NCBI RefSeq assembly: GCF_947500065.1 | Contig: NZ_CANMQT010000001.1 | Coordinates: 1,116,001 to 1,180,000, forward strand | Reading direction: 5' to 3' | Origin: an uncultured Aquimarina sp. | GTDB taxonomy: Bacteria; Bacteroidota; Bacteroidia; Flavobacteriales; Flavobacteriaceae | DNA: 64,000 nt | Part shown: positions 42,901 through 51,450 of the stretch, one piece after another | Numbering within the stretch: position 1 is the first letter of the stretch | How the letters are laid out: each line of letters starts with the position of its first letter | The notes under the pieces: model-generated | Told to the model about the DNA's origin: nothing | Databases searched by the model: none | The model's input: only the letters and a program-made list of their open reading frames with translations | Made by a program: the position numbers and the translations under genes

Positions 42901-44926
42901 GGTGAATTTAGGAGCTGCTGGTCAAAAGCAAACGGTTACTACAATTCATTGGGATGAATTTAAAGAATACTTCCTCCCACTTCCAACTGCATCGTCGAGT
43001 ACGGCAATGAAAAAACAGAAAGTTTATCTAGCTGCTGAACCTACTACGGAGCAACAAAATGTTTTAAAAATAAACACAAACAGTGGACTCGATGGCTATT
43101 TTACATCAAATGAAACAAAATATTGGATTGTGAATCCTCAAACTTTCGATTTCAACATACAATCCAATGTTCCTGCTTCACAAATTAGTTTTTCTGGAAA
43201 CCCAGACAGGACTATAAAATGCAATTCCTTTGGAATTCGTCCATTAGGATCCATGGTATTGGAAGGTTCAGATTCCGATTTAAAATTGACAATCTCTAAA
43301 GACGATTCAACTGAAAGTTTGGGCAATTGGGTTTTTAAAACGAGTCCGCAAAGTGTTCCTTATGCTTTATGGGGAACAGTAAATGACGGAGTTGAAACAC
43401 CTTCTGCAAAATCTGTAGAAAATATCACGATGGGTATTTCAAGTGCCACAACGGTATCTTCAGAAAATGCATATATAGGCCCACCTGCTTTTGAAAAAAC
43501 ATTGTTGGATTATACCAATATTAAGAACTACAATTTGCCAATTGTTCCTGGTACAATTACAGATAGTACACTTGACAACAAAGGTTCTGTATTGATCATA
43601 ACAAATACATTGATGGCCAAGGAAACCGAAAGAACTGATATTTTTACAGCCTTGCAAGGTGTCGGAACCATTGCAAACCAAGATGGAAATCTTGATGAAC
43701 TTGCGAAAAATGCCAACAATTTATTTCAAGGCTCTCCAATGTTGAATCAGAAAGTTTCTGCTACGGAAACACTATTCACTAACACTCAAAAATTAAAAAC
43801 AAATACTGTTAGAACTAAAGTGATGCGTCTTCGAAAGAAGTACAAACCTCTTAAAATAGCAAAAGAAACCGTTGTTCAAAATACAGTAAAAGAAGTAAAA
43901 GTACATACACTTACTGCAAGTATTCGACATTACCAATTGAACGGTACACATCAATATGCTATTGGAAAAACACATTTCAGTAGTCCAAAAGGAAAAGCAA
44001 TTGAGCATAATTTCTTAAAAAGTACTGTTAGTAAAATCAGTTCTTCAAACAATGAACATCAAAACACCATTGAAATTGGAGCTGGTACCACGCAAATATG
44101 GAATATAGAACCTACAACGAAAAAAGGAAGTTCTCTAAAGTATGATGGAAAAACAGCCATTCGTTTGTTGGCAATGGATGAACACAGACGTGTCATCTTT
44201 GAAAAATACATTCCTTCAGGGAAACAAGGAAATGTAGACATTCCTTCAGAAGCTCGTCAAGTGATACTTCGTACACATGATGCTACTTTTTCATATGATG
44301 GTTTCTTTGGATGGCATACAGATTCACATCTAACACAAGCGAATCCGCAAACCTTAATTGGAAATGGTGTTGTTGTCCGTGGAAAATCTCCAAACCGCAT
44401 TGGAAAATCATACAGATCTAACCCGATTGGTACCACAAGAGGGCTTGCCTTTTTGAAGAATAACATCTCAAAAGACAAAGACGGAAATACTGTATCTGCA
44501 TGGGTAGATACAAGCTTTATAGAACCTATCAAACAAGCCTTTGTATTGGTGAGTCTACGTTCAGGCTATGAAGAAAATAAAAACGCTGCAATTGTAAGAC
44601 TTAATTACAGAAATCTTGCAGGAAAACCAGTTTCAAGGGAATTGACTTTAAAAATGACAGGCATGTTTGGAGATGAATATATGCTTAGCTGTACCATTCC
44701 AAACGATATTGAAGCATCAAATCGTATCCAACTCAGTACACAAATACAAACAGGTTGGGAATTGCGAGGTGTTGCGGGTTCTGTAACAGCACAACAAGAA
44801 TTTTCAAAAACAGATATGCAAAGACTTCTTCATCCAGAAGCTATTACAGCTTTGAATAGTGAAGAAGCAAAATCAAAATTGACGCTTACATACACATTAA
44901 AAAACGATACTATAGATGGGGAATGA
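39992..44926 (+). CDS. Giant protein resembling DUF6603, first gene of the array
   Basis: 1644 residues, no signal peptide and no hydrophobic export segment, so probably cytoplasmic. Residues about 1-560 are mixed alpha/beta. The middle (about 560-1000) is a run of glycine/serine-rich short strands (FKNSGIEMSGGLY, AATWGIGAIGSFAV, AFFVVTGVSAGFGYNRDLVLPELS), which suggests a repeated beta structure. This central segment recalls the DUF6603 family of bacteria and fungi from memory. The last third has Ig-like strand patterns and a basic linker (RTKVMRLRKKYKPLKIAKE). No catalytic motif is visible. Its stop overlaps the next start by 11 nt, so translation is coupled. The function is unknown. Confidence 0.75.
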   Translation: MSNTKITKDDLGKILTDLGLLIGLLKGNSDALEFNEEWFADPVTNGLEEGFTWHHLKPILEFALGTLGESNKPENPLGTASGVLDESWYSFKVTNEETQELENSPYYFVAKEIKGKDTALLGAGIFKKYTAADIDKKLDIDISIDPFLFAPIFQMPNEDAPDGRPLFEIDENGPVEIGVKIQLPEGHDLAGINGFLIVASFDFKEKEPVITFNANEKQSDGTYKWIPKELPDLPKIINPFLALEAVIKWLELNIIVDLNVSWAALLNALGFLENLAPPYKIPSIAIDFGNLLEYIEQLFLKSFNLIFEAPKVPTESITLFEHNSDKGVSWKFTLLIKNKRYGLGLQVTNIDVSKKDDKDGPRVLLQLGALTKDKTKWISEAGGEDPAELGLNFWILEGDVKDIKWDPQFEAASMGLDIDMKNGQPLFSIKDYSFKSTQNRGYFSSLGKNTWGVATAINNISLPLGPQSGGKSDNPVASTLLESGDKEKPSVNPEFSFITAYVKKFYLQLFDKKGKKTDIVELPVQKSFGPVELSTIGVGWNNPSLLMLFQLTGGLKLSGLDLNLSKLSIGVPVTDPGNYSKYKMGLEGIGVSFKNSGIEMSGGLYKDDKSTPIQYNGSIAIQAATWGIGAIGSFAVIDGAPSMFVFGTLNAVLGGPAFFVVTGVSAGFGYNRDLVLPELSQVKNYPLVKGAVDPSYFGSDDPAEALGQMSEFIPPKLGNYWLAAGVKFSSFELVDSFALLAVAFKEKIEVSIIGTSHLVLPKPGANVKTPPYVNAEFQLLVVFSPEDGVLKAEGLLANNSFVIDKNCKLTGGFAFYTWFKDQKDSKGITTARSGDFVLSIGGYHPRFVVPSWYPQVPRIGINWQVNSNVNITGEAYFALTPSCVMAGGKMAMNYKSGNLRAWFTAWSDFLISWNPFHYDIEIGITVGASYKLDVGFTTLKYSISLGAQVNIWGPEFSGTAKISWWVISFTVNLGAAGQKQTVTTIHWDEFKEYFLPLPTASSSTAMKKQKVYLAAEPTTEQQNVLKINTNSGLDGYFTSNETKYWIVNPQTFDFNIQSNVPASQISFSGNPDRTIKCNSFGIRPLGSMVLEGSDSDLKLTISKDDSTESLGNWVFKTSPQSVPYALWGTVNDGVETPSAKSVENITMGISSATTVSSENAYIGPPAFEKTLLDYTNIKNYNLPIVPGTITDSTLDNKGSVLIITNTLMAKETERTDIFTALQGVGTIANQDGNLDELAKNANNLFQGSPMLNQKVSATETLFTNTQKLKTNTVRTKVMRLRKKYKPLKIAKETVVQNTVKEVKVHTLTASIRHYQLNGTHQYAIGKTHFSSPKGKAIEHNFLKSTVSKISSSNNEHQNTIEIGAGTTQIWNIEPTTKKGSSLKYDGKTAIRLLAMDEHRRVIFEKYIPSGKQGNVDIPSEARQVILRTHDATFSYDGFFGWHTDSHLTQANPQTLIGNGVVVRGKSPNRIGKSYRSNPIGTTRGLAFLKNNISKDKDGNTVSAWVDTSFIEPIKQAFVLVSLRSGYEENKNAAIVRLNYRNLAGKPVSRELTLKMTGMFGDEYMLSCTIPNDIEASNRIQLSTQIQTGWELRGVAGSVTAQQEFSKTDMQRLLHPEAITALNSEEAKSKLTLTYTLKNDTIDGE

Positions 44927-46502
44927 ATCAAATAACATAGATCCAGGTCAAATACGGTTCCTTAACAACTCAGTTCCTGTACTTACAGGAGGAACTTATG
45001 AAATAGACGTAAAACAAGACATTCAATCTGAAAGTCATGCAGAAGTCAAGCAAAACTACGAGGAAAAACAATCTTTTATTGTACAAGCTGCACGTTTTTC
45101 AATACCAGCAACAACAATTCATAGTCAATTTCCTGCACCAGGAGCCAAAGAAGAATACAGTCAAAATCTTCCGTTTATCACTTTTGAATCGGAACAATTG
45201 CCATGGGTTCGAACTTTAAAAGGAGGTACTGCTCTTGAAAACCCACCAAGCTGGATGGCATTACTCTTATTTGAAGAAAATGAATTGATCTATACGGAAC
45301 CAAAAGAAGGAACTGCAAGTCCAACCAAAACAACATTGCTTCCAATCAAAGAAGCCATCAATCCAACTGATGCAAACATTGTAGGCTCAAATGTAACGCT
45401 TGATCCTATAGAACAAAGCAAAGCTGATGAAGGAAGTTTGTCTGCCTATACAATAGATGTTTCGGCTGCAAATTTCAATGCGATAGCTCCTACGTTGGCA
45501 GAGTTGCCTTTTTTAGCACATTTACGTGAAATCAATGTCGGACAAAAAGTAGTGGATGGAATGACGGGTACTGGTTTTTTTCCAATACTCGTTGGAAATC
45601 GATTGCCAAAAGAAAATGTAAAATATAGCACACATCTTGTTTCTTTGGAAGGATTTGGAGATCGATTGCCTGGTGGAAGTGCTGTGATTCCAAATGATAA
45701 AACCGTTCGTTTGGTAAGTCTACAAAGTTGGAATTTCGAAACAATATCCGCTGGTGGAAATTTCACTTCTTTAGTGGAAGCATTGGATCAAGATAAGCTT
45801 CAACTAGATTTTCAACAACCTACTTCTTGGAAAGAGCCAATTACTGTGGCACAGCAAAAAGTAAAAAACAGATACCAAAAAGGATATGTAGCGTTGAACA
45901 GTGTTACTCGATTGGGAGAATCAACATTTTCATGGTACAGAGGCCCTTTTGTTCCTGTAATTCCAGAGCATATTACGAATACAGATCCGAATGCAGAACA
46001 AGCACTTTTAAGTTCTGATGAGGCGTTAATTTACGATTCAGAAACTGGAATTTTCGATCAAAGTTATGCTGCTGCTTGGGAAACTGGACGTATGACGACA
46101 CTAAAAAATGCAACCGTTTCCAAAGCCATTTTCGATTGGAAAAAAGAAGGAATTACCTTGTTAAAGTTGGTAGATACACTCATCAAAGAAATGCCAAAAG
46201 GTCAACAAATGACTACGGCAACTTTGAATAAAATGATTACTGAATCCAAATCTGGAGATCAAAAATTCATGAACTATTTGGCAGGACAATTTGGAAAACA
46301 CGTCACTGGAAATACGTCAAAATCCGCACAACCTGTAATTGCCATTAGCGATCCAACAGGACTTCATAAGAACTTACAATCAATGCCTGGATTGATACAT
46401 CCAGATGTTCTTAACAATGCTATGGCAAATGGACAAGATCCACATGAGTTTATTCATGGAATGCTGCGCAAGTCAAACATTAATAAAAATAAAAAAGAGT
46501 AG
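44916..46502 (+). CDS. Array gene 2, 528-residue protein of unknown function
   Basis: No signal peptide. The N-terminal half is beta-rich (VLTGGTYEIDVKQDI, FIVQAARFSIPATTIHSQFP) with conserved-looking aromatic clusters (LPFITFESEQLPWVRTL, PSWMALLLFEENEL). The C-terminal 150 residues are helical with Lys/Gln-rich patches and a basic end (NINKNKKE). The protein does not match a family I can name, but its FxVQxxRF...PATTIHSxFP style seems to recur in large proteins of other phyla from memory. It begins inside the previous gene (11-nt overlap) and ends 2 nt before the next start, which supports a complex made in fixed ratio. Confidence 0.75.
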   Translation: MGNESNNIDPGQIRFLNNSVPVLTGGTYEIDVKQDIQSESHAEVKQNYEEKQSFIVQAARFSIPATTIHSQFPAPGAKEEYSQNLPFITFESEQLPWVRTLKGGTALENPPSWMALLLFEENELIYTEPKEGTASPTKTTLLPIKEAINPTDANIVGSNVTLDPIEQSKADEGSLSAYTIDVSAANFNAIAPTLAELPFLAHLREINVGQKVVDGMTGTGFFPILVGNRLPKENVKYSTHLVSLEGFGDRLPGGSAVIPNDKTVRLVSLQSWNFETISAGGNFTSLVEALDQDKLQLDFQQPTSWKEPITVAQQKVKNRYQKGYVALNSVTRLGESTFSWYRGPFVPVIPEHITNTDPNAEQALLSSDEALIYDSETGIFDQSYAAAWETGRMTTLKNATVSKAIFDWKKEGITLLKLVDTLIKEMPKGQQMTTATLNKMITESKSGDQKFMNYLAGQFGKHVTGNTSKSAQPVIAISDPTGLHKNLQSMPGLIHPDVLNNAMANGQDPHEFIHGMLRKSNINKNKKE

Positions 46503-46504
46503 AT

Positions 46505-47410
46505 ATGGCTAATAGTTTAACACAACAAGATGTAGAAAACATCCTAGACAATCCGTCTGTACAAGAATTACTTACAGAAATTGCAAGTCCAGAAAAAGCT
46601 GTTTTAGATTGGGTTTCTTCTCTTCAATTACTACATAATATTCCCTTCAACAATATCATTGCTGATGTGCGTCTTTTACCTGTGGAATCGCTTCGCTTTT
46701 TTTACATAGATCCAAGTTGGACAAATTCACTTATCGACGGTGCATTGAGCATCGGAAATGCAACTTCTTTAGAAGTTTTGTTTACAGATATGATGAATGA
46801 TGCTACAAAAACGTTGGGAACAAATGGAGCACAAACATTAAGAAATGGATTGGACAGTGTGCTAAATCCTTTGGAAGTTTACAATCCGAAATTGCAAGCA
46901 GGTTTATTGCTTCGTTCTGAAATTGTAACCAATTGGCCTGCATTGATGATTGTCGCAGAATATGACGATCCAAAGTTGGCACAAACAGATCCTATTCGAT
47001 TTGAAAAAGTAGGTCCTGGAATTTTACTGTGTATTTTCCCTGCCGTACCAACAAAATTGGAAATTCGAGAGCCAGGTCAAGGACTGGAATTTGGAGTTCA
47101 AGACAACTTAACGGTTTATTTTAGAGGACTTGGAACGGGTGATCATCCAGCAGGTGAACAAATAGAAGTTGACAAACAACCTGCTTCCTACTCTTTTAAA
47201 GACACTCCAAATGAGTTCTTTAGAGCAGGAGATAAAAATGTACTGAATGTCGCTAGCATTACCAATGTCATTCAAACACAAATGCAAAAACTAGGAGCGT
47301 TAGAAGGAACTATCAATCCTGCCGACTTTGCGCTACAAATGGTAAAAACACCGAAAAAGGTAACCTTCGACCCAGAAGTTGCTTTTAGTCAACAAAACCA
47401 GAAATCATAA
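46505..47410 (+). CDS. Array gene 3, 301-residue protein of unknown function
   Basis: No signal peptide. It starts with a helical section (TQQDVENILDNPSVQELL), then VRLLPVESLRFFYIDPSWTNSLIDGALSIGN, a GLLLRSEIVTNWPALMIVAEYDD segment, and PGILLCIFPAVPTKLEIREPGQG (each spaced within its domain). The alternation of buried strands and loops suggests a compact alpha/beta domain; no catalytic residues stand out. Related segments in actinobacterial proteins are a vague memory and are not used as evidence of function. The gene is 2 nt from both neighbours, so it belongs to the same unit. Confidence 0.75.
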   Translation: MANSLTQQDVENILDNPSVQELLTEIASPEKAVLDWVSSLQLLHNIPFNNIIADVRLLPVESLRFFYIDPSWTNSLIDGALSIGNATSLEVLFTDMMNDATKTLGTNGAQTLRNGLDSVLNPLEVYNPKLQAGLLLRSEIVTNWPALMIVAEYDDPKLAQTDPIRFEKVGPGILLCIFPAVPTKLEIREPGQGLEFGVQDNLTVYFRGLGTGDHPAGEQIEVDKQPASYSFKDTPNEFFRAGDKNVLNVASITNVIQTQMQKLGALEGTINPADFALQMVKTPKKVTFDPEVAFSQQNQKS

Positions 47411-47412
47411 TT

Positions 47413-50400
47413 ATGAAAAATACCAACGATATTTTATGGACGGGTCCTCGCCTACTCATTCCAATGATGGTAGATGCCCTCGTTCGCACAAATAAAGGAA
47501 ATGCAATTGCTTTTTCTGAAGATCCGACAAAATTTAATGAATATAAAAATTACGGTCGAATGAATCCGGATCCATTCAATACTGTAAAAAACAAACCTAG
47601 ACTAGAACCGGGTGTGCATTTGCAATGGGGATTGCCAGATGGGTTGACAGCAGGTGTTGAAAATGAAGATGGAGAAATTCAATATCCTTTGGTTCCAAAC
47701 CGTTGGATGATTATTCGTTTTTCGGCAGATGATCCAGAAGCACGCCAAGCATGGGTTGTGGAAAGTGATTATTTGGGTGATGGTTCTGTAGTAGATGGAA
47801 ATGTAGACGGTTGGAATAGTTTCTTAAAACAAGAAGGTGACACGATGGTGCACAAGTATTTAGGAAAATGGTACGACTTAAAAGATTGGACAGAAACAGG
47901 TGAAGAAAGTACTTTGTTTTTAAAGGCTACTGGGGTTTCAGATATTAGCTTTGCCGCTTACAATCCCAATATAAAATTTGTTTTTAGTTTCCACGATCCA
48001 ATCGATTCTGCAAAATCTGCAAAGTATAGCTACCTCACAACGGGTTGGTATTCGAACGCGAAAGAAGATCCTCTGTATTATGAAAAAACAGAAAATCAAA
48101 ATGGTTGGGTGGATCAAAATGAATGGTTGGCAGTAATGCAAAGACATCTTTGGTCGGTTGGTGATGATGTAGATTTAAATATCGCAAAACAAGCTGCTGA
48201 AACTTGGATAAAAGCAAACGTAGAAAATGTTGATTTTTCAAAAACATGGAATGAGCTACCTGCGCAAAGTTTGACGCACGGTTTGATTTTTGACGTACTT
48301 TGGCCAGGAATTAATGAACAACCAGAAAGTGGTGTTCCAACATACAATCCCTCCGATCCCGCTTCTGTACCGTATGCTTCTGCTGCAAACACTGGTATAG
48401 ATGCCATTTCTGCATTTATGCAGTGGACTTTAAATTACAACACAAACAATCCTTCAGAAAACCCCAAAGAAGATGAAGATGTAGGTGCTATGCTGCAAGC
48501 ATTCAATTACCACCTACTTCCAGAAGTTGGAGCTACTTTTGATGTTCCAGAATTGGATCGTGCCATACATGATGATTGGTTTGGAACCGTTCACAGCGGT
48601 TTAATTTGGTTGGTAGAAAAACCCAAAAGTGAAGGTGGATTGACGCCTTCTGAAACAGACCAAGCTGTACCAGAATTGACCAAAGAAACTTCTGATGCAT
48701 TGGCTAACATTAATAAATTACAAGAAACTTTAGATAGCAGTTGTAAATTAAAAGAATCCAAACAAAGTCAGTTGTACATGACTTGGTGGAAATCGAAATA
48801 TTACGATACGGCATTTCCATTTGAAGCTCCAACAGGATACCCTACCAAAAAAGAACTGGAAGATTTGGTTGCGTCACAAAAAACGGAACTTCAAAAACTT
48901 ACAGACAGCATTACAAATATCCAAGCTGAAATTGATGCGGCAAAAGCAAACATTACAGCACTGCTTTCAACGAATGGAAATCTTGAATTGACAAGCAAGC
49001 CAGCGGCTTCTTTTTATGAACCCAATGACCCAACCTTACTTTTATCGGGAGTAAAACGAAGTTACAAACACGGTGAAGATTTGATCTACTCACATGAAAA
49101 TGATTCTTTATTTACGCGATTTACAGGACAGTTTATAAGCAATATAGACGTTGAAATAGCTGGTAAAACAAGTACGGTAGAAGGAAGTCAATTGGCAGCT
49201 CCTTTTCCAGAAGACAAGAACTATCCAAAGGAAATTCCTGCTATGTTGATTGAAGCTATGATGCTAGATATCAATTATGCGAAAAATATTGGTACAATTG
49301 CCTTGGATGGTGGTACGCCTTCTCCAGAAGACATTTTACAAATTCAGCAACAACAAACCCTAATTTGGAATTCGAATTTGGATTCTTCTTTAGACCAACG
49401 AACACTAGAAAAAATAGCAGGTTTCAATAGTGGAAATGATTTGATACGCTTCCCTTCAAAAATAGGGGTCGCGCTTTGGTCACCTCCATGGAATCCAATT
49501 CAAATGCGTTGGAAAGTAGCCTACTACCCTGCTGCGGAAACAAAAGAGGGTGAATTTACCCAATGGAAATTTGACGGTTACGATTACAATTGGAATGAAG
49601 GAGATAATTATCCTCCAAATGACAATCCAGCAGTCACTTTCAAAGGAAGTTCTGTATTGACTCCAAAAGAGGCTTATACATTGCAAACACAATTGGATGC
49701 ATTTATTCGTCAATACGATGGTAAAATTCCTGATGAATACATTCCATTACAAGATACATTGGATGCGATTGGTAAATGGGATGTGCTTTCTCAAGTAATG
49801 ACCAACTTTAAAGAGTTGCTATTGCAATGGGATTTAGGACAATATGGATACAAACCTACAGATGCAGAAACACAAATTGCCGTTGGAGATATGAACCATG
49901 GTCTTTTGCTCAATCAAAGTACAGATGAAAGTTTCTTTCCATTAAGAGCTGGATTTCTAAAAATTACGGACTTATGGGTTGTAGATGAATACGGACAGAT
50001 TTATGATCTTCTTGTTTCTTCTATGGATTCTCTTTCTGTAATTCCTGGAATGGGCTTTGAACCTGGAGATTATAAATTGAATCTTCAGCTACCACAGTTT
50101 ATCCAAGTTCCACCTAGAATTCTTCAACCTTCTCGATTGAATCTTGATTTTATATCGGCAATGAACGACCAATTGAAAAGCAATGCTGTTGGAGGTACAA
50201 CACCTGTTTGCGGATGGTTTCTTCCGAATCACCTCAACCAAGCTTTACTCGTTTACAATACTGAAGGAGATGTACTTGGTCAAATTTTATTGGTTGGAGA
50301 TACAGAACAACAACATGCAACTTGGCAACCTGCCATAGAAACTGGAGTGATACCAACCGACATTGAAAATAGGCACTTACAAGATTTTGTAACAAGTATG

Positions 50401-51450
50401 TTGGGTCTGGAAGATAACGGACAAGCATTTACAAACTTTTTAGCAACAATTGATGAAACACAATGGGCTGTAAATCCTTTAGGAAATAGAGAAAATGAAA
50501 ATCTGAGTATTATTGTTGGTGAACCTATAGCCATGGTTAGAGCGAGTTATAATTTAGAACTCCAAGGAGAAACTTCTTATAAAATGAACTGGGAAAATAG
50601 TTTGAAAAAAGATCCTGGTCAATTGTTAGATGTAAAGTTCCCACTACAGGTTGGAAATATTGATATGGTAAGTGATGGTGTTATGGGGTATTTTGTAGGT
50701 GATGATTATACTGCTTTCAATACCGTACACTTCGGTCAGGTGGAAACTCCAGCCAAACCAAGGTATGTTGTCAATAATTTCTTACATGTTCAGGCAGCAC
50801 AAGAACCTGTTTTTGTTTCTATTTTATTAGATCCAAGAGGAAGTATTTTAACAAGTTCTGGAATTTTACCAATGTTGGAAATTCCTTTGCCAGATACGTA
50901 TACCAAAAGTGCCTTGAACAAAATGCAAATAGATATCAATACAGGACCCGTTTTGGTGCAATCAGAAATATTGCAATTAAATCTTCCTTCGGGAATTGGT
51001 GATGATTGGACTTGGTACCAACCTCAGCAAAGTGTAGAAACTGCTGGAAAAGTAGAATGGTCAGAAATAGCAACAATTGTTGATGCTACCACGCAAGCAG
51101 AATTACCAGACTTGCCTTACACTTTCCGAGAAGGACGTTTGCGTCTTTCCGGTGCATTGGGTAGCAAACTGGCGCTCTTTTTCTTTACACCAAATGGATT
51201 GACACCTGAACCCAATACAAAAGCACCTACTTATAAAGTAACAGCAGGTACAAAAATCACATTAAGTTGGACATCTCAAGCGGCAGAAAACGCGCAGCTT
51301 GAAGACGGCAATGGATTGTCTGTAAAAGGATTGCCTACAAATGAATTTTCTTACGAATATCTTGTAAGAGAAACAGTTACCCTAACCCTTAAAGTACTAG
51401 GAGCTTCACAAAAAGAATTAACTCTAAGCATTAAATTAATCGCCAACTAA
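47413..51450 (+). CDS. Array gene 4, 1345-residue protein with coiled coil and Ig-like end
   Basis: No signal peptide. The N-terminus reads GPRLLIPMMVDALVRT, then GVHLQWGLPDGLTAG and PLVPNRWMIIRFSAD. A coiled coil occupies about residues 425-520 (TSDALANINKLQETLDS, and KTELQKLTDSITNIQAEIDAA). Tryptophan- and proline-rich segments follow, such as WSPPWNPIQMRWKVAYYP. The last 80 residues form an Ig-like unit (AGTKITLSWTSQAAENAQLEDG) similar to those in the propeller proteins that follow, which is a sequence link between the two halves of the array. The stop codon is directly followed by the next start. A structural or scaffold role is inference. Confidence 0.75.
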   Translation: MKNTNDILWTGPRLLIPMMVDALVRTNKGNAIAFSEDPTKFNEYKNYGRMNPDPFNTVKNKPRLEPGVHLQWGLPDGLTAGVENEDGEIQYPLVPNRWMIIRFSADDPEARQAWVVESDYLGDGSVVDGNVDGWNSFLKQEGDTMVHKYLGKWYDLKDWTETGEESTLFLKATGVSDISFAAYNPNIKFVFSFHDPIDSAKSAKYSYLTTGWYSNAKEDPLYYEKTENQNGWVDQNEWLAVMQRHLWSVGDDVDLNIAKQAAETWIKANVENVDFSKTWNELPAQSLTHGLIFDVLWPGINEQPESGVPTYNPSDPASVPYASAANTGIDAISAFMQWTLNYNTNNPSENPKEDEDVGAMLQAFNYHLLPEVGATFDVPELDRAIHDDWFGTVHSGLIWLVEKPKSEGGLTPSETDQAVPELTKETSDALANINKLQETLDSSCKLKESKQSQLYMTWWKSKYYDTAFPFEAPTGYPTKKELEDLVASQKTELQKLTDSITNIQAEIDAAKANITALLSTNGNLELTSKPAASFYEPNDPTLLLSGVKRSYKHGEDLIYSHENDSLFTRFTGQFISNIDVEIAGKTSTVEGSQLAAPFPEDKNYPKEIPAMLIEAMMLDINYAKNIGTIALDGGTPSPEDILQIQQQQTLIWNSNLDSSLDQRTLEKIAGFNSGNDLIRFPSKIGVALWSPPWNPIQMRWKVAYYPAAETKEGEFTQWKFDGYDYNWNEGDNYPPNDNPAVTFKGSSVLTPKEAYTLQTQLDAFIRQYDGKIPDEYIPLQDTLDAIGKWDVLSQVMTNFKELLLQWDLGQYGYKPTDAETQIAVGDMNHGLLLNQSTDESFFPLRAGFLKITDLWVVDEYGQIYDLLVSSMDSLSVIPGMGFEPGDYKLNLQLPQFIQVPPRILQPSRLNLDFISAMNDQLKSNAVGGTTPVCGWFLPNHLNQALLVYNTEGDVLGQILLVGDTEQQHATWQPAIETGVIPTDIENRHLQDFVTSMLGLEDNGQAFTNFLATIDETQWAVNPLGNRENENLSIIVGEPIAMVRASYNLELQGETSYKMNWENSLKKDPGQLLDVKFPLQVGNIDMVSDGVMGYFVGDDYTAFNTVHFGQVETPAKPRYVVNNFLHVQAAQEPVFVSILLDPRGSILTSSGILPMLEIPLPDTYTKSALNKMQIDINTGPVLVQSEILQLNLPSGIGDDWTWYQPQQSVETAGKVEWSEIATIVDATTQAELPDLPYTFREGRLRLSGALGSKLALFFFTPNGLTPEPNTKAPTYKVTAGTKITLSWTSQAAENAQLEDGNGLSVKGLPTNEFSYEYLVRETVTLTLKVLGASQKELTLSIKLIAN

